64,000 nucleotides of DNA from Cellvibrio fontiphilus_A (lineage in GTDB: Bacteria; Pseudomonadota; Gammaproteobacteria; Pseudomonadales; Cellvibrionaceae). The position numbers were made by a program, and so were the translations under genes. How positions within the stretch are numbered: position 1 is the stretch's first letter; each line of letters starts with the position of its first letter. The stretch lies in NCBI RefSeq assembly GCF_042646205.1, contig NZ_JBHRTF010000001.1:62001-126000 (forward strand). The letters are read 5' to 3'. Shown piece by piece: positions 10,059-19,600 of the stretch. Under the pieces are notes generated by a model, which saw nothing but the letters and a program-made list of their open reading frames with translations, was not told the DNA's origin and did not search any database.

Positions 10059-10106
10059 TTTATCCAGATGTGTGTTTCTAACTTGTTAAATAATCGGAGC
10101 TCTAAA

Positions 10107-10589
10107 ATGAAAAAAACTCTACAAAAAGGTTTTACCTTAATTGAATTGATGATCGTTGTAGCGATTATCGGCATTCTGGCTGCGGTTGCATTGCCCGCCT
10201 ACCAAGACTACACCATCCGTTCTCAGGTAGCTGAAGGCCCAACTTTGGCGGCTGGTTTAAAAGCTGCTATCTCTGAGCATTATGCTAACCGTGGTGAGTG
10301 GCCAGCAGATAACGCCGATTTAGGTATCAGTGGTACTATCGAAGGTAACTTCGTTGGGAGTGTTGTTAGCGAAGATGGTGTTATTACAATCACATATGAT
10401 AATACCAATGATCGCGCGACCAACGCCGCGTTAAATACTCTAGTTCTTACCCTGCGTCCTGCTACTTCGGGTTCAGGAGACATCAGCTGGATTTGTGGTC
10501 GTGCTCTAGTGCCTACTGGGTTGACTGTTCAGGGTGTTGACGCAACTACAGTTACTGCTAAACACTTGCCGTCTCAATGCAGAGAGTAA
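10107..10589 (+). CDS. pilA: Type IV major pilin PilA
   Basis: Structural subunit of the type IV pilus. The leader MKKTLQKG is cut after Gly8, giving mature Phe1, and Glu13 is the conserved mature Glu5; a hydrophobic helix follows (residues 9-35). The globular part ends with a disulfide-bounded loop between Cys130 and Cys158. The ATG at 10107 is chosen over the longer open frame because it gives a canonical leader and has GGAG eight bases upstream. The mature protein is about 152 residues. The only pilin gene in the window, divergent from pilBCD. Confidence 0.96.
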   Translation: MKKTLQKGFTLIELMIVVAIIGILAAVALPAYQDYTIRSQVAEGPTLAAGLKAAISEHYANRGEWPADNADLGISGTIEGNFVGSVVSEDGVITITYDNTNDRATNAALNTLVLTLRPATSGSGDISWICGRALVPTGLTVQGVDATTVTAKHLPSQCRE

Positions 10590-10610
10590 TTCATAGTATT
10601 CTAGTTTGAA

Positions 10611-10639
10611 AAAGACACCGCTTAGGCGGTGTTTTTTTT
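10611..10639 (+). terminator. Rho-independent terminator after pilA
   Basis: Stem ACACCGC (10615-10621) pairs with GCGGTGT (10626-10632) across a TTAG loop and is followed by a run of eight T's to 10639. It starts 22 bases after the pilA stop. Some read-through would still reach the gene starting at 10663. Confidence 0.9.
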
Positions 10640-10662
10640 GGTTATTTATAAGAGGTTTTTTT

Positions 10663-12189
10663 GTGGCACTGATGTTTCTCTACCCAAGTTTGATCTTGCT
10701 TTTGTTGGGGCTGGTTGTAATTCGCTTTTATCCAGGATACAAACCTGTAGCCAAGCTTGTGCTTATCGCTTGCATGTTGGTGATGACGATAACTGCATTT
10801 TACTTGGTCTGCGATCATTTCTCGGGTAACGGCATAAATGATGCCGCAGTGTTTCACATAATTTATCTCATTGACTTTGAGGTATTGTTACAGTTCTGGC
10901 CATATTTGTTTTTGGTTCCGCTGGTACTTTTATCGCTTTTAATAATTTGGCGTTTTTACTCGAAGCGTTGGTCTGCATCGCACCAATATTTCTTCCCGTC
11001 AGGAACAATTTTTTTTCGATCGTTCATGGCGTTAGTGGGTTGGCTCGCCATTTTTGTCAGTTTGATAATTCACCCCGCTGTGTCTGATACACAGAGAATG
11101 ATTGAGCAATTATATTTAAATGAGAGTGCGCGCGAACTTTCATCCTATATTCAAAGTGAACCACCCAAGGTTCATCCCGAACGTAAAAAGAGCTTTATTT
11201 ATATATATGCAGAAAGCCTCGAGCGAACTTTCTTTAATGAAACTCGTTTTCCCGGCTTGATGCCACACATGAAATCATTAGAGCAACAGGCGCTTCGGGT
11301 AGAGGGTATTCGTCAGGCTCCTATGACTGGATGGACTATTGCGGGCATGACTGCAAGTCAATGTGGTTTTCCGTTGTCTACCTATAAGGAGGGGCGAAAT
11401 ACCATATCGGTCGTGGATGAAATATTGCCAGGCTCTATTTGTTTGGGAGATATACTTTCAGAGGCTGGATATCATTTGTCGTATATGGGGGGGGCCAGTT
11501 TAAATTTCTCTTATAAGGGGGGGTTTTATGATGATCATGGGTTTGATGAAATTATGGGCGGTGCAGAGTTAGATGCATATGCTGGCCGCGAATTGCCCAA
11601 ATCCAAATGGGGCGTCTTTGATGATGATCTCTACACACTTACTTATAAAAAATGGGATGAAATAAGTAATAGAGATGAGCCTTATGGTTTTTTTATGCTC
11701 ACTTTGGATACTCATTCGCCTCTTGGCCATCAAACACCGGCGTGCAGCAACATAAAATATGGTGACGGTTCCAATGAGATGCTTAATGCTGTGCATTGTG
11801 CGGATAAGCTGCTTGCTGAATTTCTGCTTAAGGTTATGGCCTCACCAAAAGCCAACGACATAACGATATTTGTTGCATCAGATCATTTTATGATGCAAAA
11901 CAAAGTTGGTTTATTACCTGATCAGGTTGATCGCACCAACATGTGGATGGTTTTTGATAAAAATATTGCCCCACAAGTAATCAAACGCCATGCAACAACC
12001 TTGGATATTTCACCCACGGTGTTAAATATTCTTGGCTACGATATTGATGCTTATGGCTTAGGGAGAGATTTAAGGAATAAAAATTTGCAGACTCTGACGG
12101 AAACCTTTGGTGAAAAGTCTTTTTTTGATCAGCTTGTGTTATGGCGCGCCGAATTTTGGAAGTTGTGGAAAGAAAACGCAGAAGAGTAA
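10663..12189 (+). CDS. OpgB/MdoB-like phosphoglycerol transferase, membrane-bound
   Basis: Resembles E. coli OpgB (MdoB), which transfers phosphoglycerol from phosphatidylglycerol to periplasmic glucans. Visible are N-terminal membrane helices (roughly the first 150 residues), then a periplasmic sulfatase-fold domain with YAESLERTFF, WTIAGMTASQCGFPL, the ICLGDIL-like segment, LTLDTHSP and ASDHFMMQN, in the OpgB order. The open frame reaches back to a TTG inside the pilA terminator; GTG at 10663 is chosen because AGAGG lies eight bases before it (508 residues). ATG at 10672 is the alternative. Its place directly after pilA and before a phosphodiesterase suggests, as inference only, a role in decorating the pilin with phosphoglycerol; glucan modification is the conservative reading. 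Confidence 0.85.
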   Translation: MALMFLYPSLILLLLGLVVIRFYPGYKPVAKLVLIACMLVMTITAFYLVCDHFSGNGINDAAVFHIIYLIDFEVLLQFWPYLFLVPLVLLSLLIIWRFYSKRWSASHQYFFPSGTIFFRSFMALVGWLAIFVSLIIHPAVSDTQRMIEQLYLNESARELSSYIQSEPPKVHPERKKSFIYIYAESLERTFFNETRFPGLMPHMKSLEQQALRVEGIRQAPMTGWTIAGMTASQCGFPLSTYKEGRNTISVVDEILPGSICLGDILSEAGYHLSYMGGASLNFSYKGGFYDDHGFDEIMGGAELDAYAGRELPKSKWGVFDDDLYTLTYKKWDEISNRDEPYGFFMLTLDTHSPLGHQTPACSNIKYGDGSNEMLNAVHCADKLLAEFLLKVMASPKANDITIFVASDHFMMQNKVGLLPDQVDRTNMWMVFDKNIAPQVIKRHATTLDISPTVLNILGYDIDAYGLGRDLRNKNLQTLTETFGEKSFFDQLVLWRAEFWKLWKENAEE

Positions 12190-12243
12190 TTATTAACTTT
12201 AACTGTTAATGGATTGGCAGTTTCCATCGAGGAAATTCCAACT

Positions 12244-13047
12244 GTGAGTCCATTCTTTCGTGTATCGATAGTAATTCTTTTTACTACATTTTTTTTTGTG
12301 GTGTGTTTTTTGTTGAGTCTGTTATTGCGGGGGCCGGCTTTTGAGGCTAGCCGTATTGCCCATGCCGGCGGGCAGTTTCATGGAATGATACTCACCAATA
12401 GTCTACATGCATTAACTGCTAGTTATGCTAGCGGGTATCGTTATTTTGAAATAGATTTGAACTACACCAAAGATGGGTTTTTGGTGTGTGCTCATCGATG
12501 GGGGAGTAAAAAAGGACAAGTTTTATGGTCGGATCACACTCCGACACGAGATGAGTATCTGGATGCTTATTCAGAGCACTTGTTTACTCCCTGCGTCAAA
12601 GAAAGCTTGATGAGTTGGCTAAGTGAGCACAGTGATGCAACATTGATAGCCGACATAAAACAAAATGAACTGATCGCCTTGGCCAGCATAAGTGAAGAGT
12701 ATCCAAAGCTGAGAAACCGCATTATTCCACAAGTTTTTCAACCTAATGATTTCAGCAAGGTAAGATCGTTAGGTTTTGATCGTGTTATTTGGGCCTTGTA
12801 TCGTTTTGATGGTGAAAATAGTAGTGTTATTGGCGAACTTAAAAAAATTTCAAAACCAATAGCAATATCTGTTGGTATGCAGCGTATTAATAGTGGACTG
12901 CTTAATGATTTGCGATCCAGTCGTCTCGAAATCCCGGTATATGTTCATACCATAAATGACAAGCGCTTAATGTGTATTTTAAAAGATACGCTTCAAGTGC
13001 GGGAAGTATTTACAGACTCATTAGATCCCTCAATTGATTGTATGTAA
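12244..13047 (+). CDS. Glycerophosphodiester phosphodiesterase (GDPD) family protein, membrane-anchored
   Basis: One N-terminal hydrophobic helix (about residues 5-28) is followed by a GDPD-like barrel: IAHAGG, then EIDLNYTKDGFLVCAH with the E-x-D metal ligands and the second catalytic His, and DIKQN. GDPD enzymes split glycerol-phosphate diesters. The usual HRG at the first site is HAG here, so the phosphate-contacting Arg is missing. GTG at 12244 with GAGG upstream gives 267 residues; a TTG at 12214 in frame is less likely. It follows the OpgB-like gene by 54 bp, so the two may make and break the same kind of bond. Confidence 0.82.
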   Translation: MSPFFRVSIVILFTTFFFVVCFLLSLLLRGPAFEASRIAHAGGQFHGMILTNSLHALTASYASGYRYFEIDLNYTKDGFLVCAHRWGSKKGQVLWSDHTPTRDEYLDAYSEHLFTPCVKESLMSWLSEHSDATLIADIKQNELIALASISEEYPKLRNRIIPQVFQPNDFSKVRSLGFDRVIWALYRFDGENSSVIGELKKISKPIAISVGMQRINSGLLNDLRSSRLEIPVYVHTINDKRLMCILKDTLQVREVFTDSLDPSIDCM

Positions 13048-13054
13048 TGTGCAG

Positions 13055-13909
13055 TTATAAAAACCGCATCGACAAATCCACTGCCCTGCAATGTTTAGTC
13101 AGGGCGCCAATAGAAATGAAGTCAACCCCTGTTTCTGCTGTTGGTACCAATGTTTGTTCATTGATATTTCCTGACGCTTCCAGTTTTGCTTTTCCAGCAT
13201 TAATCGCAACAGCTTTTTTCATGTCTTCAATTGTGAAGTTATCCAGCATGATGATGTCGGCACCGGCAGCTAGTGCTTCTTCTAATTCCGCAAAATTTTC
13301 TACTTCCACTTCAACCGGTTTGCCCGGTGCGATTTCATGGGCTTTGGTAATTGCTTGGCTGATGCTGCCGCAGGCGGCGATGTGGTTTTCCTTGATTAGA
13401 AATGCATCGTACAAGCCGATGCGATGATTGTGGCAGCCGCCGCAAGCCACGGCATATTTTTGCGCGGTGCGCAGGCCGGGGATAGTTTTGCGGGTGTCCA
13501 ATAATTTCACCTTGGTGTGTGCGACTTGTTGGGCAAAGAAGTGACTACTGGTGGCAGTACCTGACAGGGTTTGCACGAAGTTTAAAGCAGTGCGCTCTCC
13601 GGTCAGCAGGCTGCGGGCTTTTCCATGCAGGGTAAACAGGGTGCTATTGGCCTGCGCCAGTTGCCCGTCGTCAATTTCCCAGTCAATACGCACTTCTGGA
13701 TCTATCTGCCGAAACACCGCTTCAACCCATGCTCTACCGCAAAATATGCAGGTTTCCCGAGTAATAACTTTTGCGCTTGCATATTCTTCAGCGGGGATGA
13801 GCTTGGCGGTAATGTCACCCGAACCTATGTCTTCTTGTAATGCAAAGGCGACAGATTGCTGAATGTCGGCGCTGAGGGTTTCCGGTTGGATTTTGTGTGG
13901 TGAAGTCAT
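13055..13909 (-). CDS. nadC: Nicotinate-nucleotide pyrophosphorylase (carboxylating)
   Basis: Converts quinolinate and PRPP to nicotinate mononucleotide in de novo NAD synthesis. Family motifs are LLDTRKTIPGLR, the YAVACGGCHNHR segment and IMLDN near the end. The ATG at 13909 gives 284 residues, the normal size; the frame upstream to 13972 reads like non-coding sequence (basic and aromatic). Convergent with the GDPD gene (7 bp apart) and next to pilA, as in Pseudomonas. Confidence 0.96.
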   Translation of the reverse strand: MTSPHKIQPETLSADIQQSVAFALQEDIGSGDITAKLIPAEEYASAKVITRETCIFCGRAWVEAVFRQIDPEVRIDWEIDDGQLAQANSTLFTLHGKARSLLTGERTALNFVQTLSGTATSSHFFAQQVAHTKVKLLDTRKTIPGLRTAQKYAVACGGCHNHRIGLYDAFLIKENHIAACGSISQAITKAHEIAPGKPVEVEVENFAELEEALAAGADIIMLDNFTIEDMKKAVAINAGKAKLEASGNINEQTLVPTAETGVDFISIGALTKHCRAVDLSMRFL

Positions 13910-14126
13910 TTTGGGGTGTCCAAAAAATGGCCAGAAAAGGCTAATAAATCGTCTTTTTGGCGCCCTAAACATCCGCTAATTCCAAAAGGAACTTTAAAAG
14001 GGGTAAGCCAAAGGTATGGTTATAGCCATTTGTGATATGTCTCTCGATCTTATCATTTGCCCGCTTGATGTGTCTTTTGCTTCGTTATACTTCTCGCATA
14101 GAGGTTTACTTTTCTGGTAATTCACC

Positions 14127-16547
14127 ATGAGCGAACAGATGAAATCAGATACCAATAAGGTGGTTCAGTTAGTTCCTGATCGCCCCGCCCCGGTTAACCA
14201 GCCAGTGGTTTTAGCGCGCCTGCCAGCGCCCATTCACGCGTTGCGTGACAAGGCTCGCCAGCAACTGCAGTTGCATCTTCGCGAACTATTTGATCGTATT
14301 GATGACGCCATGTTTGAGCTGGCGGACAAGGCCAACAACAATCAGGATCAAAACATCTTTTTTGATTCCATGCGCGAAGTTCGTATCCGCCGTCGCGCTA
14401 TTGAAAACTCTTTTTTTCGCACCATCGATATCAGTTTTGCACGGCTGTTAGATCCAACGGCTTATAAAGATGAAAAGCGCTCCGCAGAACGGGCTGTTGC
14501 GCTGGACGAGTTGTCGATTGTAAAAAATGACGAACTGGAAGAAATGGTTGCCATTGAAGGTATGGTGAACAAGGCCAATGAACAGTTTGCCGAGCTAATC
14601 CAGCACCTCACTTTGCGTATCGATCATTTGGTGCCGACCAAGGTTTATCAAAAAAATAATCCGCTGGGTGTTGATGTTATTTGCAGTGCATTTACTGATG
14701 CGGCTGAATCGTTAAGCATCGATCTCAAAGCAAAATTGGTGATGTACAAAATATTTGACAACGTGATGATGGGTAAATTGGGCAAACTTTTTGAGGTGCT
14801 CAATCAGACCTTGATTGACGCCAATATATTGCCTTCTCTCAAGTCCGAGTTGCGCCCGGTAAAGCGCCCTGACACAGCCTCTCATGCTGATAATTTTGGC
14901 GATGGTCTCACTGCGCAATTAAAAGCTGGTTTGAGCCATTACGATGATCAAACGCAGCAGGTCTTACACCAGTTGCGCAACTTGCTGGGCAGTAACCGTG
15001 CGCCACGCAATCAGGTTCCTGGCGAAGAAATAAATACCCAGGATCTAATAAAGATGCTGTCGCTTGCACAGCAGCAAAATAGTCTGGCCGCTAATACTGC
15101 CGCGCCTACCAACTTGCGTAGTTTTCTTACTGAACTTTTGCGCAACGAAACCCAGACAGCTGCCGCGATTAATCAGGTTGATGATGACGTTATCAATCTG
15201 GTGAGTATGATGTTTGAGTTTATATTGGATGACCGCAACCTGGCGGCGCCCATGAAGGTGCTTATCGGGCGCTTGCAGATCCCTATGGTTAAAGTTGCCA
15301 TTGCGGACAAAACATTTTTTAGTAAAGGCGGGCACCCTGCGCGCAGATTGTTGAATGAAATGGCGATGGCTTGTTTGGGGTGGCAGGAACCCACCGAGGA
15401 GAATCAACGTAAAGATACGCTCTTCGCGAAAATGGAAGAGATGGTGCAAACCATAGTTGCTGAGTTCGATACGGATATTGGCTTATTTGAACGGTTGTTG
15501 GTTGATTTTCGCTCCTATCTGGACAAGGAAAAACGTCGCGCTCAAATTCTTGAACAACGCACGATTGATGCTGAAGATGGTAAAGCAAAATCAGAACGTG
15601 CACGTGCGCAGGTGGATGCAGAATTAAATCGCATCACCCAGGGCCGCGATCTGCCATTGGCGGTGACTAAATTGCTGCGTGAAGCCTGGGCAAACGTAAT
15701 GTTTATCACATCGCTTAAACAAGGCGTGGAGAGTGATGAGTGGCGTCGCTGCACCCTGACCGCCCAACAATTGGTGTGGAGTGTTGTGGCGCCGATGGAG
15801 GGTGATAATCGCCAAAAACTATTGAAGTTGGTGCCTGAGCTGCTACAAAAACTGCGCACTGGTTTGGAAAGTATTTCATTCAGCCCGTTTGAAACTGGCA
15901 ATTTATTTAAACAGCTTGAAATGGTTCATTTGGCCAGATTGCGTGGTGATACCAAACCTATTGCACCTTCTACACCCTCGGTTGATGTCGCTGTAAAAGC
16001 GCAAGAAATGGCTGCAAAAGCGGCAAGCATGAAAGCGGCTATGGCTGATGCCCAGGCCAGATCCCAAGCGATAATTACACCGGTTGTGGAGCAGCCAGCA
16101 GTTGAGGCTCCTGCTGTAATTGAAGCTCCGGCTGTGGTTGCGAGCGAGCCTGTTGTAAATGAGGTTCAGACTCAGCCATCGCCAGCCATTGCTGAGCAAA
16201 CTGTAGATTCACCTCAGGTTGAGCCAATGGCTGAACCAGTGGTTGAAGCCATTGTGGCAGACCCTCAACACTTAGCGCTGGTCAATAACATTACCCAAGG
16301 CACCTGGTTTGAAATGCAAGGCGAGGCAGGGGAGAAGTACCGCTGCCGCTTGGCTGCGATTATTCGCTCGGTTGGAAAATATATTTTTGTGAATCGCTCA
16401 GGTATGAAAGTGGCTGAGGAAAGTCGCGAAAGTTTGGCGATTGCCTTGCAAACCAAACGGTTAACTATATTGGATGACGGTATGTTGTTCGACCGCGCCC
16501 TGGAAGCGGTAATTGGTAGTCTGCGCGATCAGCGCAGCTTGGGTTAG
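14127..16547 (+). CDS. DUF1631 family protein (copy 1)
   Basis: Large cytoplasmic protein of 806 residues and unknown function, of the DUF1631 family found beside nadC in pseudomonads. It is mostly helical, with a charged segment around 470-500, an Ala/Pro/Glu-rich linker (about 640-710) and a C-terminal domain beginning GTWFEM that resembles a PilZ-like barrel by its pattern of strands (inference). It shares the core 'VSMMFEFIL...HPARRLLNEMA' with the second copy at 25282-27714. A bidirectional terminator follows. No enzymatic motif was recognised; older annotations as thymidine phosphorylase have no visible basis. Confidence 0.85.
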   Translation: MSEQMKSDTNKVVQLVPDRPAPVNQPVVLARLPAPIHALRDKARQQLQLHLRELFDRIDDAMFELADKANNNQDQNIFFDSMREVRIRRRAIENSFFRTIDISFARLLDPTAYKDEKRSAERAVALDELSIVKNDELEEMVAIEGMVNKANEQFAELIQHLTLRIDHLVPTKVYQKNNPLGVDVICSAFTDAAESLSIDLKAKLVMYKIFDNVMMGKLGKLFEVLNQTLIDANILPSLKSELRPVKRPDTASHADNFGDGLTAQLKAGLSHYDDQTQQVLHQLRNLLGSNRAPRNQVPGEEINTQDLIKMLSLAQQQNSLAANTAAPTNLRSFLTELLRNETQTAAAINQVDDDVINLVSMMFEFILDDRNLAAPMKVLIGRLQIPMVKVAIADKTFFSKGGHPARRLLNEMAMACLGWQEPTEENQRKDTLFAKMEEMVQTIVAEFDTDIGLFERLLVDFRSYLDKEKRRAQILEQRTIDAEDGKAKSERARAQVDAELNRITQGRDLPLAVTKLLREAWANVMFITSLKQGVESDEWRRCTLTAQQLVWSVVAPMEGDNRQKLLKLVPELLQKLRTGLESISFSPFETGNLFKQLEMVHLARLRGDTKPIAPSTPSVDVAVKAQEMAAKAASMKAAMADAQARSQAIITPVVEQPAVEAPAVIEAPAVVASEPVVNEVQTQPSPAIAEQTVDSPQVEPMAEPVVEAIVADPQHLALVNNITQGTWFEMQGEAGEKYRCRLAAIIRSVGKYIFVNRSGMKVAEESRESLAIALQTKRLTILDDGMLFDRALEAVIGSLRDQRSLG

Positions 16548-16603
16548 TTCAACGTATCGTTGTTCATGTGCTGCAAGCGCGAGCGCTGACATTCTGAAAC
16601 AAA

Positions 16604-16633
16604 CAAAAAAACCGGCAGCCGGCCGGTTTTTTT
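16604..16633. terminator. Bidirectional terminator between DUF1631 copy 1 and the carboxylase gene
   Basis: ACCGGC (16611-16616) pairs with GCCGGT (16622-16627). The stem has an A-run before it and a T-run after it, so it can end transcripts from both sides of this convergent pair. Confidence 0.85.
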
Positions 16634-16658
16634 GTGGGCGCTAATTGGTCAGTGCTAT

Positions 16659-19600
16659 TTATTCCAAGGGTTCCAGCACCACCAGCGTTTGTCCGGCCTG
16701 TACGCGCGCGCCATCCGTTTTTAACAAATGTGTGACTTTACCGGCGCAGTGAGCGGTGATGTTAATTTCCATTTTCATCGACTCCAAAATCAGCAGCAAA
16801 TCGCCTGCTTTTACTACTTGCCCCAGCTGAACCTGGGTTTGCCATAGGCTGCCGGATACCGGGCTGTCGATACCTATCGCATGTTCAGGAAATTCAGTTT
16901 CACTCTGTTCTTCAACCTGGTCTGGTTGCTCATAATTAAATTGGCCATTGGCATGCCAGCGCGCTAGTTCTTCATCAAAGGCTTGCTCCCGCCGCTGGGT
17001 GAATTGTTGAATGGATGTTTGGTTGTGCTCAACAAAAGCCAGATATTCACTCAGGCTGAAATGACTTTCTTCAATTTTTATGGGGTAGCGGCCTTGTGGA
17101 AAATTCTTGCGAATGGTTTTAAGTTCGTCGGCGCTCACTTCATAAAAACGAATTTGATCGAAGAAGTTCAATAACCAGGGCTGTTTAAATTCAGTCGTTT
17201 GGCGATAGCGATTCCACATTTGCAGGGTGCGCCCCACAAATTGATAACCACCCGGGCCTTCCATGCCATAAACACACAGGTAGGAGCCACCAATGCCTAC
17301 GGAGTTTTCTGCTGTCCAGGTGCGGGCTGGGTTGTACTTGGTGGTGACTAAACGATGGCGCGGATCAATCGGCGTGGCAACTGGCGCCCCCAAATACACA
17401 TCGCCCAGTCCCATCACTAAATAAGAGGCATTAAATAAAATGTGTTTTACCTCGGCGATAGAATCCAAACCGTTAATGCGGCGAATAAATTCCAGGTTGC
17501 TGGGGCACCAAGGGGCGTTGGCGCGCACCGATTGCATATATTTTTGCACGGCGAGCTGACAGGCCTCGTCATCCCAGCTCAGGGGTAAATGTACGATGCG
17601 CGAAGGCACACTTAATTGCGCGAGTTGTGTCATCAGCTCGCGCTCGCCAATTTCAAGGTGCGCTAATAATTGCGTGAGCGATACTTGCTGGTTGTCGTAA
17701 TGAATTTGCAGTGAGCGAATTCCCGGTGTTAATTCGCGCAACCCATCAAGCGTATTTTTTTCCAGCCATTGCATGAGTGCATGGGCACGAAAACGCAATT
17801 TAATATCCAGCTCCAGCGCGCCGTATTCAACTAACAGAAAATGATCGCCTGCGATGCGATAGGTCACCGCTTCACCAAATTCAGCGGCGCTGAGTTGTTT
17901 GACAATGGGTGATGTCGGGCGAGTTGTTTCCCAATCACAACCTGTTGGCTGCAGTTGCTGCAGTGATTCATTTTGCGATTTTTCAAGCGCAACGGCCGCT
18001 GCGAGTATGACGGGAACAAAACGAATTTTATCGCCCGCACGCAGTTGGCCGAGTTTCCACAGGTCGGCAGTAATTACTGTGGCAGGGCAGACAAACCCCC
18101 CGAGAGATGGCCCGTCCGGCCCGAGGATCACCGGCATATCGCCGGTAAAATCCACTGTGCCAAAGGCGTAGGCATTGTCGTGGATATTGGAGGGATGCAT
18201 GCCCGCCTCGCCGCCGGAGCTGCGCGCCCATTCGGGTTTGGGGCCAATCAAGCGTACACCTGTGCGACTGGAGTTGTAGTGAACTTCCCAGTCGCTAGTA
18301 AAAAAAGTATGGATGTCTTGTTCAGTAAAAAAATCCGGCGCGCCGTGTGGGCCATAAATAACGCGCAGCTGCCAATGGTTGCTAATGGGGGTAATTAATT
18401 GCGAATCAAAAACCGGTGTGCCACTTTCTGGATTAACCTTTTGTTCATCCAGCGCCAGCACATCACCGGTGCGCAAGGCGCGGCCGTTGTGACCGCCAAA
18501 CTGGCCGAGGGTAAAGGTGGATTTTGCACCTAAATATTCAGGGCATTGAATGCCGCCAGCCACGGCAAGATAAGTGCGCGCGCCTTTATCGCTAATACGC
18601 CCCAGCTGCAAAATTTGCCCGGCTTTGATGGTGATGACTTGATACAGCGCGATGCTCTGCTCATTAATGTTTGCTTCGATACTCGCGCCGGTTAATACAA
18701 TTTGAGTGTCGCAATAAAATTTTAAACTGGGGCCTTGCAGGGTGATTTCCAAACCGGCGGCGGTTTCGCTGTTGCCGATTAAGCGATTCGCCAAACGAAA
18801 CGAATAATTATCAAATGGCCCGGAGGTGGGCACGCCTACATGCCAGTAGCCGGTGCGGCCGGGGAAATCCTGAATGGTGGTTTGTGTACCGCCTTGCAAC
18901 ACGTCGATACGCGCAGGAGTGAAGACAAAACTATTTAAATAGCGCGTTGTCATGCGGCCCTGTAATAGCGTTTCATCTTTTAGCAGGCAGCGTAAATAAT
19001 TGATATTGGTTTCTATGCCGTAGAGATAGGTGTTATCCAGCGCATGGGTCAAATTTTTCAGCGTTTGGTCGCGGTCTTCGCCTTTGACAATAATTTTAGC
19101 GAGCATAGGGTCAAAGTAGGCCGGTACTTCTATGCCGCTTTCAATCCAGTGGTCGATGCGTAACTGCTCGTTGCATGGAGGAAATTCCACCTTGCTCAAG
19201 AGGCCGGCGCAGGGTTGAAAATTCAGCGCTGGATCTTCTGCGTAGACCCGCACTTGAATGGCATGGCCGCGCGGTGATAAGCCTGCGCTCAGTGTGTGAA
19301 TATCCTCAAGTTCATTCGCCGCTTGGCGCAGCATCCAGGCGACTAAATCCACACCGAACACTTCTTCGGTCACACCATGTTCTACCTGCAGGCGAGTGTT
19401 TACTTCCAGGAAATAAAATTGTTGTGTGTTGGCGTCATAAATAAATTCCACCGTGCCAGCGTTGCGATAATTGACCGAGGCGAGTAATTGTTCGGCGGTG
19501 CGCTGCATGGCAATGCGCTGTACATCCGGCAAATTGGGGGCGGGGCATTCTTCAACCACTTTTTGATTGCGGCGTTGGCTGGAACAGTCGCGCTCACCAA

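Noticed and set aside
9930..10106. Open frame extending pilA upstream by 59 codons
   Set aside because: It contains the sigma-54 promoter, has no ribosome-binding site, and would bury the canonical prepilin leader that starts at 10107.
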